The translations under genes were made by a program, and so were the position numbers. A stretch of DNA of 48,024 bases. Source: Mycobacterium sp. 852002-51057_SCH5723018 (lineage in GTDB: Bacteria; Actinomycetota; Actinomycetes; Mycobacteriales; Mycobacteriaceae). Where the stretch lies: assembly GCF_001667035.1 (NCBI RefSeq), contig NZ_LZIR01000073.1, positions 1 to 48,024 of the forward strand. Direction: 5' to 3'. Shown piece after piece: positions 32,744 to 43,260 of this stretch. Positions within the stretch are counted from its first letter, which is position 1, and each line of letters begins with the position of its first letter. The notes under the pieces were generated by a model. It made no database searches. It had not been told where the DNA came from and saw nothing but the letters and a program-made list of their open reading frames with translations.

Positions 32744-33130
32744 CCGTCGCTGGGCGCCTCGTGCCCTGGTCGGCTTCAGCATCGGCTCCGCGCGCGGCGT
32801 CGTCACCGGCAGGGTGCGGTCTGGGTCGCAGATGCGCAACAACCGCGACACCGCCGGGCTGGGCACCATCGCCCACTGCACCTGGGCTCCCGAGCACATC
32901 ACGTTGATTCGGAGCAGCGCCGAAAAACCGGCCGTGCCAATGAAGTCCAGGTCGCGCAGGTCGACGACCACGCGCCGGGAGTTCATCAGGCTGCGTTGCA
33001 CGTAGGCCGAGAGCTGGTCGGCGTTGGCGGCGTCGAGCTCACCGTTTACCGTGATCAGCGCCCCCAACGAACTCCACCGCGCGCTGAACTGGGCGGTGCG
33101 GCTTTGTTGCCAAGATTGGGCCACAGACAT
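32714..33130 (-). CDS. STAS-domain protein, probable anti-anti-sigma factor
   Basis: A 138-residue protein with one STAS domain (about residues 15-110): ALITVNGELDAANADQL, VVVDLRDLDFIGTAGFSALLRI. It resembles the RsfA/RsfB/Rv2638-type anti-anti-sigma factors that release SigF from RsbW. At the regulatory loop, where B. subtilis-type antagonists have D-S-S-G with a phosphorylated Ser, this reads G-T-A-G, so the usual phospho-Ser is Ala. Translation is taken from ATG 33130, preceded by AGGGAG. It overlaps the sigF 3' end by 30 bases. A SigF-type box on its strand (33264-33289) suggests a feedback loop. Confidence 0.82.
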   Translation of the reverse strand: MSVAQSWQQSRTAQFSARWSSLGALITVNGELDAANADQLSAYVQRSLMNSRRVVVDLRDLDFIGTAGFSALLRINVMCSGAQVQWAMVPSPAVSRLLRICDPDRTLPVTTPRAEPMLKPTRARGAQRRLLQLVPQPR

Positions 33131-33263
33131 GCGTGACTCCCTCAATAGGAGGATCGTGCTGTGGATGGCGCCAGCAGTAGTGCCGCTAACGGCAGGGAAT
33201 ACACCGACCCCCGCGTCCTTGACGCTATCCGGGCGGCTGTGAACTCAACCTTGTGATGAACCC

Positions 33264-33289
33264 TACCCGCGGTCAGCCGGGCCTACAAC
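33264..33289 (-). promoter_or_regulatory. SigF-like promoter for the STAS gene
   Basis: On the minus strand GTTG (33289-33286), a 17-base spacer and GGGTA (33268-33264). The -10 is exact; the -35 has one mismatch to GTTT. It points at the STAS gene, whose ATG is about 130 bases downstream. It lies in the otherwise empty 208-base gap after accA3. Confidence 0.45.
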
Positions 33290-33338
33290 GTTCTCTTGAG
33301 TAATTCCCAGGAACGCTGGTCAGGCCGGCCGCCTCGCG

Positions 33339-35141
33339 TCACTTGATCTCGGCGAGCACCGTGCCCTGCGTGATCGCGGCGCCGGCCTCGACGGCAAGCC
33401 CGGTGATGACGCCGTCCTTGTGGGCGGTGACCGGGTTTTCCATCTTCATCGCCTCGAGGACCACCACCAGGTCGCCGGCGGCGACCTCCTGTCCTTCCTC
33501 GACCGCGACCTTGACGACCGTGCCCTGCATCGGCGCGGTTACCGCGTCACCGGAGGCCGCCGCTCCCGCGTGCGATCCGCGCTTGCGCGGCTTGGGCTTC
33601 TTCCGGATCACCCCGGCTTGGCCGGCGTAGCCGGCTGAACCATCTACCAGCGCCAGGTCGCCCGGCAGCGACACCTCCAGGCGGCGGCCACCGACCTCGA
33701 CGACCACCTTCTGACGGGGCCGGTTGTCCTCCTCATCGAGGGGCTCGCCGGCGGTGAACGGCTCGACGGTGTTGTTCCACTCGGTCTCGATCCAGCGGGT
33801 GTGTACCGAGAAGCCGTTCTCGTCGCCGATGAACGCCGGGTCGGACACCACCGCGCGGTGGAACGGGATCACCGTGGCCAGGCCCTCGACCTCGAACTCG
33901 TCCAGGGCCCGCCGCGCCCGGGCCAGCGCCTCGTTGCGGTCGGCGCCGTACACGATCAGCTTGGCCAGCATCGAGTCGAACTGGCCGCCGATCACCGAAC
34001 CGGTCTCCACGCCCGAATCCAACCGAACCCCGGGACCGGCCGGCGGGTGGAATTTGCTCACCGGCCCGGGGGCGGGCAGGAAGTTACGGCCGGCGTCCTC
34101 GCCGTTGATGCGGAATTCGATGGCGTGCCCGCGCGGCGTCGGGTCCTCGGTCAGCTCGAGCCGCTCGCCGTTGGCGATCTTGAACTGCTGCAAAACCAGG
34201 TCGATGCCGGCGGTCTCCTCGGTGACCGGGTGCTCGACCTGCAGGCGGGTGTTGACCTCGAGGAAGGAGATCAGGCCGTCCTGACCCACCAGGTACTCGA
34301 CGGTTCCGGCGCCGTAGTAGTGGGCCTCCTTGCAAATCCGCTTGGCCGACTCGTGGATCTCCTTGCGCTGCGCGTCCGTCAGGAACGGCGCCGGCGCCTC
34401 CTCGACCAGCTTCTGGAACCGGCGCTGCAGCGAGCAGTCCCGGGTGCCGGCGACGACGACGTTGCCGTGCTGGTCAGCGATCACCTGCGCCTCGACGTGG
34501 CGGGGCTTGTCGAGGTAGCGCTCCACAAAGCACTCACCGCGGCCGAACGCGGACACCGCCTCGCGGACGGCCGACTCGTACAGCTCGGGGATCTCCTCGA
34601 TGGTGCGGGCCACCTTCATGCCCTTGCCGCCGCCGCCGAAGGCGGCCTTGATCGCGATCGGCACGCCGTACTCCTTGGCGAAGGCCACCACCTCGTCGGC
34701 GTCCTTGACCGGGTCAGGGGTGCCGGGTACCAGCGGGGCCTGGGCGCGGGCGGCGATGTGGCGGGCGGTGACCTTGTCGCCCAGGTCGCGGATCGACTGC
34801 GGGCTGGGCCCGATCCAGATCAGGCCGGCGTCGAGGACTGCCTGAGCGAAGTCCGCGTTCTCCGACAGGAAGCCGTAGCCGGGGTGGATGGCGTTGGCGC
34901 CGGACTTCGCCGCTGCGTCGAGGAGCTTGCCGAAGTCCAGGTAGGACTCCCCGGACGTTTGACCGCCCAGCGCGAACGCCTCGTCGGCCAGGCGCACGTG
35001 GGGCGCGTCGGCGTCGGGCTCGGCATACACCGCCACGCTGGGCAGGCCCGCATCGCGGGCCGCGCGGATCACCCGGACTGCGATCTCACCGCGATTGGCG
35101 ACGAGCACCTTGGAGATCCTCGAGCTGGCGTGACTAGCCAC
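33339..35141 (-). CDS. accA3: Acyl-CoA carboxylase alpha subunit AccA3
   Basis: A 600-residue biotin carboxylase plus biotin-carrier protein (Rv3285). It carboxylates its own biotin with ATP and bicarbonate and serves the AccD4/D5/D6 carboxyltransferases that make malonyl-, methylmalonyl- and long-chain carboxyacyl-CoA for lipid and mycolate synthesis. The N-terminal biotin carboxylase domain has [15 protein letters not shown]-grasp loop [10 protein letters not shown] and [14 protein letters not shown]. The C-terminal carrier has EAMKMENP with the biotinylated Lys near residue 567. The alpha and beta/epsilon genes flank Rv3284-sseA-maf as in tuberculosis, and the biotin ligase is a few kb away. 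The ATG at 35141 is preceded by AGGAGG-like sequence. Confidence 0.97.
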   Translation of the reverse strand: MASHASSRISKVLVANRGEIAVRVIRAARDAGLPSVAVYAEPDADAPHVRLADEAFALGGQTSGESYLDFGKLLDAAAKSGANAIHPGYGFLSENADFAQAVLDAGLIWIGPSPQSIRDLGDKVTARHIAARAQAPLVPGTPDPVKDADEVVAFAKEYGVPIAIKAAFGGGGKGMKVARTIEEIPELYESAVREAVSAFGRGECFVERYLDKPRHVEAQVIADQHGNVVVAGTRDCSLQRRFQKLVEEAPAPFLTDAQRKEIHESAKRICKEAHYYGAGTVEYLVGQDGLISFLEVNTRLQVEHPVTEETAGIDLVLQQFKIANGERLELTEDPTPRGHAIEFRINGEDAGRNFLPAPGPVSKFHPPAGPGVRLDSGVETGSVIGGQFDSMLAKLIVYGADRNEALARARRALDEFEVEGLATVIPFHRAVVSDPAFIGDENGFSVHTRWIETEWNNTVEPFTAGEPLDEEDNRPRQKVVVEVGGRRLEVSLPGDLALVDGSAGYAGQAGVIRKKPKPRKRGSHAGAAASGDAVTAPMQGTVVKVAVEEGQEVAAGDLVVVLEAMKMENPVTAHKDGVITGLAVEAGAAITQGTVLAEIK

Positions 35142-35257
35142 TTCGCCTCCTGTTGGCTGGACGTCTCTTGTCTAAGAGAATTTCTTACAAGTCTTGTCCG
35201 GGGAAGTTTATGCGCCGCGCCGTGAGCGCTGATACCCGGTCTCCAATCCGTTTCTGA

Positions 35258-35689
35258 TCACGCCGCCTCGCGTAGCCGCCGCTTGATGCGGGCCAGCATC
35301 GCCGACATGCCGCGTAACCGAAGCGGGCTGATCAGAGCGGCCAGACCCAGATCGGTGTAGAAATCCTCGGGCACCGCCAGGATGTCGGCGGCGGGCTGTT
35401 CGTCGAGCCCGGCGGCCAGGATCGACGCGAAACCCCGGGTGGTCGGCGCTTCGGCGGGAGCGCTGAAGTGCAGCCGGACCCGGTCCGGGTCGTGGGCGTC
35501 GACGTGTAGGAACAGCGGCGACTGGCACTCGGGCACCGGCTCCATCGCCGCCTCTTCCAAATCGGGCGGAAGAGCCGGAAGGTCGTCGGCGAACTCCAGC
35601 AGCAGCTTCAGCTTGTCCTGGCCCTGCACTTCGGCGAACTCCGACAACACCTCGGCTAACGGGGCCGGGAGGCCCACGGGAGTGACCAT
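35258..35689 (-). CDS. SufE-like cysteine-desulfurase accessory protein (Rv3284-like)
   Basis: A 143-residue SufE-family protein, same size as Rv3284. SufE proteins take persulfide sulfur from a cysteine desulfurase and pass it on. The catalytic region reads [13 protein letters not shown], with the single Cys at the expected position. [21 protein letters not shown] and [23 protein letters not shown] helices follow the family. The ATG at 35689 overlaps the sseA stop by 4 bases, so it is coupled to the upstream rhodanese, a plausible partner in sulfur transfer. Confidence 0.92.
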   Translation of the reverse strand: MVTPVGLPAPLAEVLSEFAEVQGQDKLKLLLEFADDLPALPPDLEEAAMEPVPECQSPLFLHVDAHDPDRVRLHFSAPAEAPTTRGFASILAAGLDEQPAADILAVPEDFYTDLGLAALISPLRLRGMSAMLARIKRRLREAA

Positions 35690-36591
35690 CAGACCGGCAC
35701 GGCTCCCGGCGCCTGCCCTGGTTCCGAGCCCGCGACGATCGGCACCCGGACGGTGTTTCCCCACTCGGTCCATGAGCCGTCGTAATTGCGCACACCGGGC
35801 TTGCCCAGCAAATGCGTGAGCACGAACCAGGTGTGGCTGGACCGCTCGCCGATGCGGCAATAGACGACGGTCTTGTCGTCGGGCTGCAGGAAGCCGTAGA
35901 GCTCTTCGAGTTCCTGGCGGCTGCGGAACCGACCGCTTTCGTCGGCCGCCTTGCCCCACGGGATCGACTGGGCGGTGGGGATGTGGCCGGCCCGCAGCGC
36001 CCCTTCCTCGGGGTAGTCGGGCATGTGGGTGCGCTTGCCCGTGTACTCGTCGGGCGAGCGGACGTCGATCAGCGGCTGGCTGCCGAGGATCCCCAGCACG
36101 TCGTCTTTGAACGCCCGGATGGGCTCGTCGTTGCGCTGCACGACGGGGTAGCCGGTCGACGACCTGGTCGGGACGTCCAGGGTGGTCTCCCGGCGCTCGG
36201 CCAGCCACAGGTCGCGCCCGCCGTTGAGCAGGCGCACATCGGGGTGGCCGAACAAGGTGAAGACCCACAACGCGTAGGCCGCCCACCAGTTGCTCTTGTC
36301 GCCGTAGATCACCACCGTGTCGTCGCGGGCAATTCCCTTGCTGTCCATCAACTCCGCGAACTGCTCGCCGTTGATGTAGTCGCGGACGCGCGGGTCGTTG
36401 AGGTCGGTGTGCCAGTCGATCTTGACCGCGCCGGGGATGTGGCCGACGTCGTAGAGCAACACGTCCTCGTCGGATTCGACGATCACCAGGCCGGGAGCGC
36501 CCATGTTGGCCGACAGCCAGTCGGCGGTGACCAGTCGTTCGGGGTGGGCATATTCCGCCAGGGTGGGGCTTGGATCGGGGGGTAATGACAC
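35689..36591 (-). CDS. sseA: Thiosulfate sulfurtransferase SseA (rhodanese)
   Basis: A 300-residue tandem-rhodanese protein (Rv3283). The inactive N-terminal domain contains [24 protein letters not shown] and [17 protein letters not shown]; the catalytic domain has Cys in [17 protein letters not shown], a CRIGERS loop. It transfers sulfane sulfur to thiophilic acceptors in the cytoplasm. The start is GTG 36591. The gene product's stop overlaps the start of the SufE-like gene (ATGA), making a sulfur-transfer pair. 137 bases of apparently empty sequence separate it from the maf stop. Confidence 0.95.
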   Translation of the reverse strand: MSLPPDPSPTLAEYAHPERLVTADWLSANMGAPGLVIVESDEDVLLYDVGHIPGAVKIDWHTDLNDPRVRDYINGEQFAELMDSKGIARDDTVVIYGDKSNWWAAYALWVFTLFGHPDVRLLNGGRDLWLAERRETTLDVPTRSSTGYPVVQRNDEPIRAFKDDVLGILGSQPLIDVRSPDEYTGKRTHMPDYPEEGALRAGHIPTAQSIPWGKAADESGRFRSRQELEELYGFLQPDDKTVVYCRIGERSSHTWFVLTHLLGKPGVRNYDGSWTEWGNTVRVPIVAGSEPGQAPGAVPV

Positions 36592-36728
36592 GCCATCGAG
36601 CCTACCGCCAGGGCCGCAAGCGGGGCCTTCGGAGTGGGCAAGCCGTTGCTATGCCGCGACACAGAAACGTCTGCGACGACACGCCGGGACGGGTCGCAGC
36701 GGATTATGTCTGGCGGGTCCTGGCGGCA

Positions 36729-37370
36729 TCAACCGCCGGCGTTTGCCGCCCACAACGCTGCCACCGACAGCCCGGCCCGCGCCAGCAGCGACCGCAGCAG
36801 CGGGAGGCTCACGCCGATCACGTTCGACGGGTCGCCGTCGATGCCGTCGTTGAACCATCCGCCCAGGCCGTCGAGCGTGAACCCGCCCGCCACCTGTAGC
36901 GGTTCGCCGTTGCCGACGTAGGCGCGCAGGTCCGCCTCCGCCGGTGCGGCGAAATGCACTGTGGTACAAGCCGATTGGACTTCGCGATGGCTGATATCGC
37001 CATCGCTGAGCCGCAGCAGGCAATGGCCGGTGTAGAGCCGGCCGGAGCGGCCGCCCATCAGGCGCCACTGGCTCACGGTGGCGTCGGGCGATCCGGGCTT
37101 GCCGCAGAGCCGGCCGTCGACGTAGAGCATCGAATCACAGCCAACGACAACGCAATCCGCCGCGACGCCGTCATCCAGCCGGCTGGCAACCTCGTCGGCC
37201 TTGGCTGCAGCCAGCGCGCAGACCACCTCGGCCGGCGAAGCGTCAGACCCCAAGCCCGCGGTGAGCAGATCCTCGTCGACGCCGGACACCACGACCAGCG
37301 GATCGACGCCGGCCTGACGCAGCACCTTGAGGCGACCGGGCGAGGCCGAACCCAGGACGAGGCGTGTCAC
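36729..37370 (-). CDS. maf: Maf-family nucleotide pyrophosphatase
   Basis: A 213-residue Maf/Ham1-like nucleoside triphosphate pyrophosphatase (Rv3282) thought to clear modified pyrimidine nucleotides. The start [19 protein letters not shown] holds the SAS-P-RR-type phosphate loop, here [18 protein letters not shown] carries the catalytic Asp, and KPGSPDAT and [10 protein letters not shown] follow. The last four bases of accE5 overlap its ATG at 37370. It is slightly shorter than the tuberculosis protein at the C-terminus. It ends near a 137-base gap before sseA. Confidence 0.92.
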   Translation of the reverse strand: MTRLVLGSASPGRLKVLRQAGVDPLVVVSGVDEDLLTAGLGSDASPAEVVCALAAAKADEVASRLDDGVAADCVVVGCDSMLYVDGRLCGKPGSPDATVSQWRLMGGRSGRLYTGHCLLRLSDGDISHREVQSACTTVHFAAPAEADLRAYVGNGEPLQVAGGFTLDGLGGWFNDGIDGDPSNVIGVSLPLLRSLLARAGLSVAALWAANAGG

Positions 37371-37600
37371 TGCTGCATGTGCACCTTTTGCTGCAGGGTG
37401 ATCCGCTGGTAGTTCGACATCGCGTAGCGCAGCCTGTCGACGGGCAGGCCCCAGCGGGTGCGCTCGGGCTGGGCGGGCTCGGCGGCGCCGCCGCCGACGC
37501 TGCCCAGCACCGCGATCAGCGCGGCCAGCTCCTCGTCGGTCGGCTGCCCCTTTAGGATCTGAATGTGCGGCTCGTGCGGCCGTGGCTTTTCTTCGGTCAT
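37367..37600 (-). CDS. accE5: Acyl-CoA carboxylase epsilon subunit AccE5
   Basis: A 77-residue epsilon subunit that binds and stimulates the AccD5 carboxyltransferase in the AccA3-AccD5 complex. Conserved core: [25 protein letters not shown], then [23 protein letters not shown]. The ATG at 37600 (MTEEKPR) starts the core, but a TTG at 37627 is in frame ([10 protein letters not shown]). In M. tuberculosis the subunit has a long N-terminal extension with VSDGNETNN repeats. Here the matching VSDG repeats are present but split by frame changes into the short frame 37624-37680 (separate entry). It overlaps the maf start by 4 bases. Confidence 0.9.
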   Translation of the reverse strand: MTEEKPRPHEPHIQILKGQPTDEELAALIAVLGSVGGGAAEPAQPERTRWGLPVDRLRYAMSNYQRITLQQKVHMQQ

Positions 37601-37623
37601 CTCACCCCCGTCGCTCACAGCGC

Positions 37624-37676
37624 TCAATTGTTCGTCTCACTCCCGTCGCTCACTGCGTTCGCTCCGCTCGTTCGAC

Positions 37677-37680
<4 letters not shown>
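37624..37680 (-). CDS. 18-codon leader frame with accE5 repeat sequence
   Basis: A GTG-started frame overlapping the accD5 stop by 4 bases (GTGA at 37677-37680) and ending in TGA at 37624-37626, which overlaps the TTG of accE5 (TTGA, 37624-37627). Its 18 codons read [18 protein letters not shown], which resembles the N-terminal extension of the tuberculosis AccE5. It may be a translated leader coupling accD5 to accE5, or just a decayed part of accE5. No ribosome binding site was identified. Confidence 0.45.
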
Positions 37681-39317
<1,637 letters not shown>

Positions 39318-39367
39318 GGGTCTCGATGGTATCGGCAGCCCTGCCCCCGCTGTTTAGGCTGGGTGGA

Positions 39368-40180
39368 GTGACGGACCGCGAGTCGCTTCGGCAACCGTTG
39401 GATCAGGCCGCGCTGCGCGCCGACCTGATCGGGACCGGGCTGGGCTGGCGCCAGCTCGACGTCGTCGAGCAAACCGGCTCCACCAACGCCGACCTCTTGG
39501 CGCGGGCCGCATCGGGCACCGACGTCGCCGGGGCGGTACTGATCGCCGAGCACCAGACCGCCGGTCGGGGGCGGCACGGCCGCGGATGGTCGGCGAGCCC
39601 GCGCGCCCAGATCACCATGTCGGTGGGTGTCAGCGTGGTCGATGTCCCGGTGGCCGGGTGGGGCTGGCTGCCGCTGGCCACCGGGGTGGCGGTGCTCGAC
39701 GCGGTGGCCCCGTTGCTCGACGGGGCCGGGGTTCGGGCGGGCCTCAAGTGGCCCAACGACGTGCTGGCCGGCGGCGGCAAGCTGGCGGGCATCCTCGCCG
39801 AGGTCGCCAAGCCGGTGGTGGTAATTGGCTTGGGGCTCAACGTGACTCAGGCCCCTGAGGAGGTCGACGGTCCCGGGGCGACCTCGCTGCTCGACCTTGG
39901 GGTGCCCGCGCCTGACCGCGCCCAGCTGGTCCGCGCGCTGCTGCGCGAACTCGGCAGGCGGATCGTGGCCTGGCGGGCCGCGCGGGGGGCCGACTGGGCG
40001 CTGGCCGCCGACTACCGGGCACGCAGTCTGACGATCGGGTCGCAGGTGCACGCCTACCTGCCCGGCGGCAAGGAACTCGTAGGCACCGCGGGTGGCATCG
40101 ACGACCACGGCCGGCTTTATGTGGAGACCGGGGGACAAACCGCCGTGATTTCGGCCGGTGACGTGGTGCATTTGCGCTAG
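39368..40180 (+). CDS. birA: Biotin-protein ligase BirA
   Basis: A 270-residue biotin ligase (Rv3279c) that attaches biotin to AccA3 and other carrier domains. The biotin-binding loop GRGRHGRGW and QTGSTNADLL are near residues 35-75; KWPNDVL and GGKLAGILAE bind ATP/biotin, and the C-terminal SH3-like domain ends with SAGDVVHLR. No N-terminal DNA-binding domain is present, so it is a monofunctional ligase. The start is GTG 39368 (VTDRESLR), the counterpart of the tuberculosis start. It is divergent from the accD5-accE5 operon. Confidence 0.95.
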   Translation: MTDRESLRQPLDQAALRADLIGTGLGWRQLDVVEQTGSTNADLLARAASGTDVAGAVLIAEHQTAGRGRHGRGWSASPRAQITMSVGVSVVDVPVAGWGWLPLATGVAVLDAVAPLLDGAGVRAGLKWPNDVLAGGGKLAGILAEVAKPVVVIGLGLNVTQAPEEVDGPGATSLLDLGVPAPDRAQLVRALLRELGRRIVAWRAARGADWALAADYRARSLTIGSQVHAYLPGGKELVGTAGGIDDHGRLYVETGGQTAVISAGDVVHLR

Positions 40181-40210
40181 CCCGGGGCCGCCGCGAGCTA
40201 TGGTCGCGAG

Positions 40211-40738
40211 GTGAGCTATCCCGATAACGCCCTGGCCGCGGGCGAACACGTGGTGCTGCACCGCCATCCGCACTGGAAGCGGCTGATCTGGCCCGTCGTG
40301 GTGCTCATCCTGGCAACCGCGCTAGCCGCCTTCGGGTCCGGCTACCTCAATTCCACGCACTGGGAGCAGGTCGCCAAAAACATCATCTACGGCGTCATCT
40401 GGGGCATCTGGCTGGTGATCGTCGGCTGGCTAACGCTGTGGCCGTTTTTGAACTGGCTCACCACGCATTTCGTCGTCACCAGCCGGCGGGTGATGTTTCG
40501 GCATGGGGTGCTGACCCGCAGCGGCATCGACATCCCGCTGGCGCGGATTAACAGCGTGGAATTCCGGGACAAGCTGTCCGAGCGGATGTTTCGCACCGGG
40601 ACGCTGATTATCGAGTCGGCGTCACAAGATCCGTTGGAGTTCTACAACATTCCGCGACTGCGCGAGGTGCACTCGCTGCTGTATCACGAGGTTTTCGACA
40701 CCCTCGGTTCCGCTGGGCCCGACGCGTTGCCGAGCTGA
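40211..40738 (+). CDS. PH-domain (bPH2) membrane protein (Rv3278c-like)
   Basis: A 175-residue membrane protein: N-terminal cytoplasmic stretch, two hydrophobic helices (about 31-52 and 60-88; IWGIWLVIVGWLTLWPF), then a bacterial pleckstrin-homology domain with VVTSRRVMFRHGVLTRSGIDIPLARINSVEF and GTLIIESAS. It matches Rv3278c in position and length. PH-domain membrane proteins of this type have no confirmed function; a structural or signalling role at the membrane is inferred. The start is GTG 40211. The last 55 bases overlap the GtrA-type gene on the other strand. Confidence 0.92.
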   Translation: MSYPDNALAAGEHVVLHRHPHWKRLIWPVVVLILATALAAFGSGYLNSTHWEQVAKNIIYGVIWGIWLVIVGWLTLWPFLNWLTTHFVVTSRRVMFRHGVLTRSGIDIPLARINSVEFRDKLSERMFRTGTLIIESASQDPLEFYNIPRLREVHSLLYHEVFDTLGSAGPDALPS

Positions 40739-41364
40739 GCACCCTTGCTCGCCCGATTGCGCCAGGCGCGCAACAGCGTGACGTTGCCGTCTTCCAAGCC
40801 GCCCTCGTAGGCGTCCTCGAAGACCTCGGCAATGCCGCCGGCGGTAAGCGCGGATTCCAGCGCCTTGTCGGGGTTGCGGGCGAACTCGTCGGGAAACACC
40901 CAGCGCCGGAACGCCCAGAAGCGGAATGCCATCTGCAGCAGGTTGCCGATGATGTAGGCCGAGATGAAGTCGGCGATGTTTTCCATGGTCAGCGACACCA
41001 TCGGCTCGCGCAGCTGCAGGACGTAGCTGGAGACCCACAGCGGCGCCATGGAGAGGAGCACGCCCACGCCGCTGAACGCGAAAAACAGCAGCGCCTCGTG
41101 ATGGCGCTCGCGGCCGCCGCGATCGCGGAAGCTCCACTCGCGGTTCAAGACGTAGGACGCGATGACCGCGACGATGCCCGCGATCACCTTTGCCGTCACC
41201 GGCTTGGGCTCGAGAATCGTCAGCTTGAGCGTGTAGAAAATTGCCGAGTCGATGATGAATGTGGTGCCGCCGACGATCGCGAATTTGATCAGCTCATGGT
41301 GGCGCAGCAAATAGGGCTGAATGACCTGGGGCAGGCGCACAATCATGGCATCGGCGAAGGACAC
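40684..41364 (-). CDS. GtrA-family membrane protein (Rv3277-like)
   Basis: A 226-residue GtrA-like protein with four hydrophobic helices (from residue 26: FAIVGGTTFIIDSAIFYTL; KVIAGIVAVIASYVLN; FFAFSGVGVLLSMAPLWV; FISAYIIGNLLQMAFRFWAF). The NREWSFRD and FRFWAFRRWVF motifs are typical of GtrA, which is thought to flip or transfer polyprenyl-linked sugars in cell-wall glycan assembly. It ends in a charged C-terminal tail of about 45 residues. The gene overlaps the PH-domain gene by 55 bases (convergent). The start is ATG 41364. Confidence 0.9.
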   Translation of the reverse strand: MSFADAMIVRLPQVIQPYLLRHHELIKFAIVGGTTFIIDSAIFYTLKLTILEPKPVTAKVIAGIVAVIASYVLNREWSFRDRGGRERHHEALLFFAFSGVGVLLSMAPLWVSSYVLQLREPMVSLTMENIADFISAYIIGNLLQMAFRFWAFRRWVFPDEFARNPDKALESALTAGGIAEVFEDAYEGGLEDGNVTLLRAWRNRASKGAQLGNASGPAEPRVSKTS

Positions 41365-41462
41365 AACACGTCAGTGTACGGACGCACGCGAAAACGGCGC
41401 AAAATGGTACATAACGATTGGGCGTCTTGGCCGGTCAACACGCGGCCTGGCGCCGTGACACC

Positions 41463-42716
41463 ATGATGGCCGTGCCGAAGACCCGAACCCCCGTAGTCGC
41501 CATGGTTGGCGGCGGTCAGCTGGCGCGCATGACCCATCAGGCCGCGATCGCGTTGGGGCAGACGCTGCGGGTGCTGGCCACCGCCCCCGACGAATCCGCG
41601 GCGCAGGTCAGCCCCGACGTGGTGATCGGCTCGCACACCGATCTCGAAGACCTACGCCGGGTTGCGGCCGGAGCCACCGTCCTGACCTTCGACCACGAGC
41701 ACGTCCCGACCGAGCTGCTGGAGAAGCTGGTCGCCGAAGGCGTCAACGTGGCGCCCCCTCCGGAGGCGCTGGTGCACGCCCAGGACAAGCTCGTGATGCG
41801 CCGTCGGCTCGAGGCCCTGGGCGCCCCGGTGCCCCGCTACACGGCTATCCGAACCCTCGACGAGCTCGACGACTTCGCGCAGCGCATAGCCGGCCCGGTG
41901 GTCGTCAAAGCGGTGCGCGGCGGCTACGACGGTCGCGGGGTGCGGATGGCCCGTGACCCTTCGCACGCCCGCGAGATTGCGGCCAGCTTCCTGGCCGATG
42001 GGGTGCCGGTGATGGCCGAGGAACAGGTGAGCCTGCGCCGCGAGCTATCGGCGCTGGTGGCACGCTCGCCCTTCGGCCAGGGCGCGGCCTGGCCGGTGGT
42101 CGAGACAGTGCAGAAAGACGGGATCTGCGTGCAGGTGGTCGCGCCCGCGCCCGGGCTGTCCGCCAAGGTCGCCGCCGCCGCCCAGCGGCTGGCGTTGCGG
42201 TTGGCCGCCGAACTCGGCGTCGTCGGCGTGCTCGCGGTCGAGCTGTTCGAGACGACCGACGGCGACCTCCTCGTCAACGAGCTGGCGATGCGGCCCCACA
42301 ACTCCGGGCACTGGACCGTGGACGGGGCGCGCACCAGCCAGTTCGAACAGCACCTGCGCGCGGTGCTGGACTATCCGCTCGGCGACACCGACGCCATCGC
42401 GCCGGTGACGGTGATGGCCAACGTGCTGGGCGCCCGGCACGAGCCGGCGATGAGCGTCGACGAGAGGCTGCACCACCTGTTCGGGCGAATGCCGGACGCG
42501 CTCGTCCACCTGTACGGCAAGGCCGAACGACCCGGCCGAAAGATCGGCCACATCAACTTCGTCGGCTCCGACATGGCCGAGCTGGCGGCACTGCGTGAAC
42601 GCGCCGAGCTGGCGGCACACTGGTTGTCGCACGGGCAGTGGACGGACGGATGGGACCCGCATGACGCGCCGGCGACGATGCAGGGCGAAGCAATGAGGAG
42701 CGGCGCAGATGAATAG
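41463..42716 (+). CDS. purK: N5-carboxyaminoimidazole ribonucleotide synthase PurK
   Basis: A 417-residue ATP-grasp enzyme that carboxylates AIR with bicarbonate and ATP in purine synthesis. The glycine-rich start [13 protein letters not shown] is the nucleotide-fold motif; [16 protein letters not shown] is an ATP-grasp loop; [12 protein letters not shown] supplies Mg and substrate residues. The ATG at 41463 ([10 protein letters not shown]) matches the tuberculosis start; an in-frame ATG at 41418 lacks support. Its end overlaps the purE start by 8 bases, so the two subunits of the AIR-carboxylation step are produced together. Confidence 0.95.
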   Translation: MMAVPKTRTPVVAMVGGGQLARMTHQAAIALGQTLRVLATAPDESAAQVSPDVVIGSHTDLEDLRRVAAGATVLTFDHEHVPTELLEKLVAEGVNVAPPPEALVHAQDKLVMRRRLEALGAPVPRYTAIRTLDELDDFAQRIAGPVVVKAVRGGYDGRGVRMARDPSHAREIAASFLADGVPVMAEEQVSLRRELSALVARSPFGQGAAWPVVETVQKDGICVQVVAPAPGLSAKVAAAAQRLALRLAAELGVVGVLAVELFETTDGDLLVNELAMRPHNSGHWTVDGARTSQFEQHLRAVLDYPLGDTDAIAPVTVMANVLGARHEPAMSVDERLHHLFGRMPDALVHLYGKAERPGRKIGHINFVGSDMAELAALRERAELAAHWLSHGQWTDGWDPHDAPATMQGEAMRSGADE

Positions 42717-43224
42717 CAACCCTCGCGTCGGGGTGATCATGGGCAGCGACAGCGACTGGTCGGTGATGGCCGACGCCGCCGAGGCGCTGGCCGAGTTCGA
42801 CATACCGACCGAGGTCCGGGTGGTTTCGGCGCACCGTACGCCGCAGATCATGTTCGACTACGCGCGCGGCGCGGCCGGCCGCGGCCTCGAGGTGATCATC
42901 GCCGGTGCCGGCGGCGCCGCGCACCTGCCCGGAATGGTCGCCTCCGCGACGCCGCTGCCGGTGATCGGGGTGCCGGTCCCGCTGGGACGCCTGGACGGCC
43001 TGGATTCCCTGCTGTCGATCGTGCAGATGCCGGCCGGCGTCCCGGTGGCTACGGTCTCCATCGGCGGCGCCCGCAACGCGGGCCTGCTGGCCGTGCGCAT
43101 GCTGGCCTCGTCCGACGCGGCGCTGCGGGCGCGGATCGTGGCGTTCCAGGAGCAGCTGGCCGACAGCGTGCGGGTCAAGGATGCGGCGCTGCAAGAGCGC
43201 CGGGGTAAAGTTACCGGCCAGTAG
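42709..43224 (+). CDS. purE: N5-carboxyaminoimidazole ribonucleotide mutase PurE
   Basis: A 171-residue PurE that rearranges N5-CAIR to CAIR in purine synthesis. The substrate loop [11 protein letters not shown] is at the N-terminus, followed by [21 protein letters not shown] and [22 protein letters not shown]. It overlaps purK by 8 bases. The short gap (36 bases) to fadE25 suggests read-through into it. Complete and ordinary. Confidence 0.96.
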   Translation: MNSNPRVGVIMGSDSDWSVMADAAEALAEFDIPTEVRVVSAHRTPQIMFDYARGAAGRGLEVIIAGAGGAAHLPGMVASATPLPVIGVPVPLGRLDGLDSLLSIVQMPAGVPVATVSIGGARNAGLLAVRMLASSDAALRARIVAFQEQLADSVRVKDAALQERRGKVTGQ

Positions 43225-43260
43225 CCGGGTGAACCGGCAGAGCACAGTAGGAGGCTCAAG

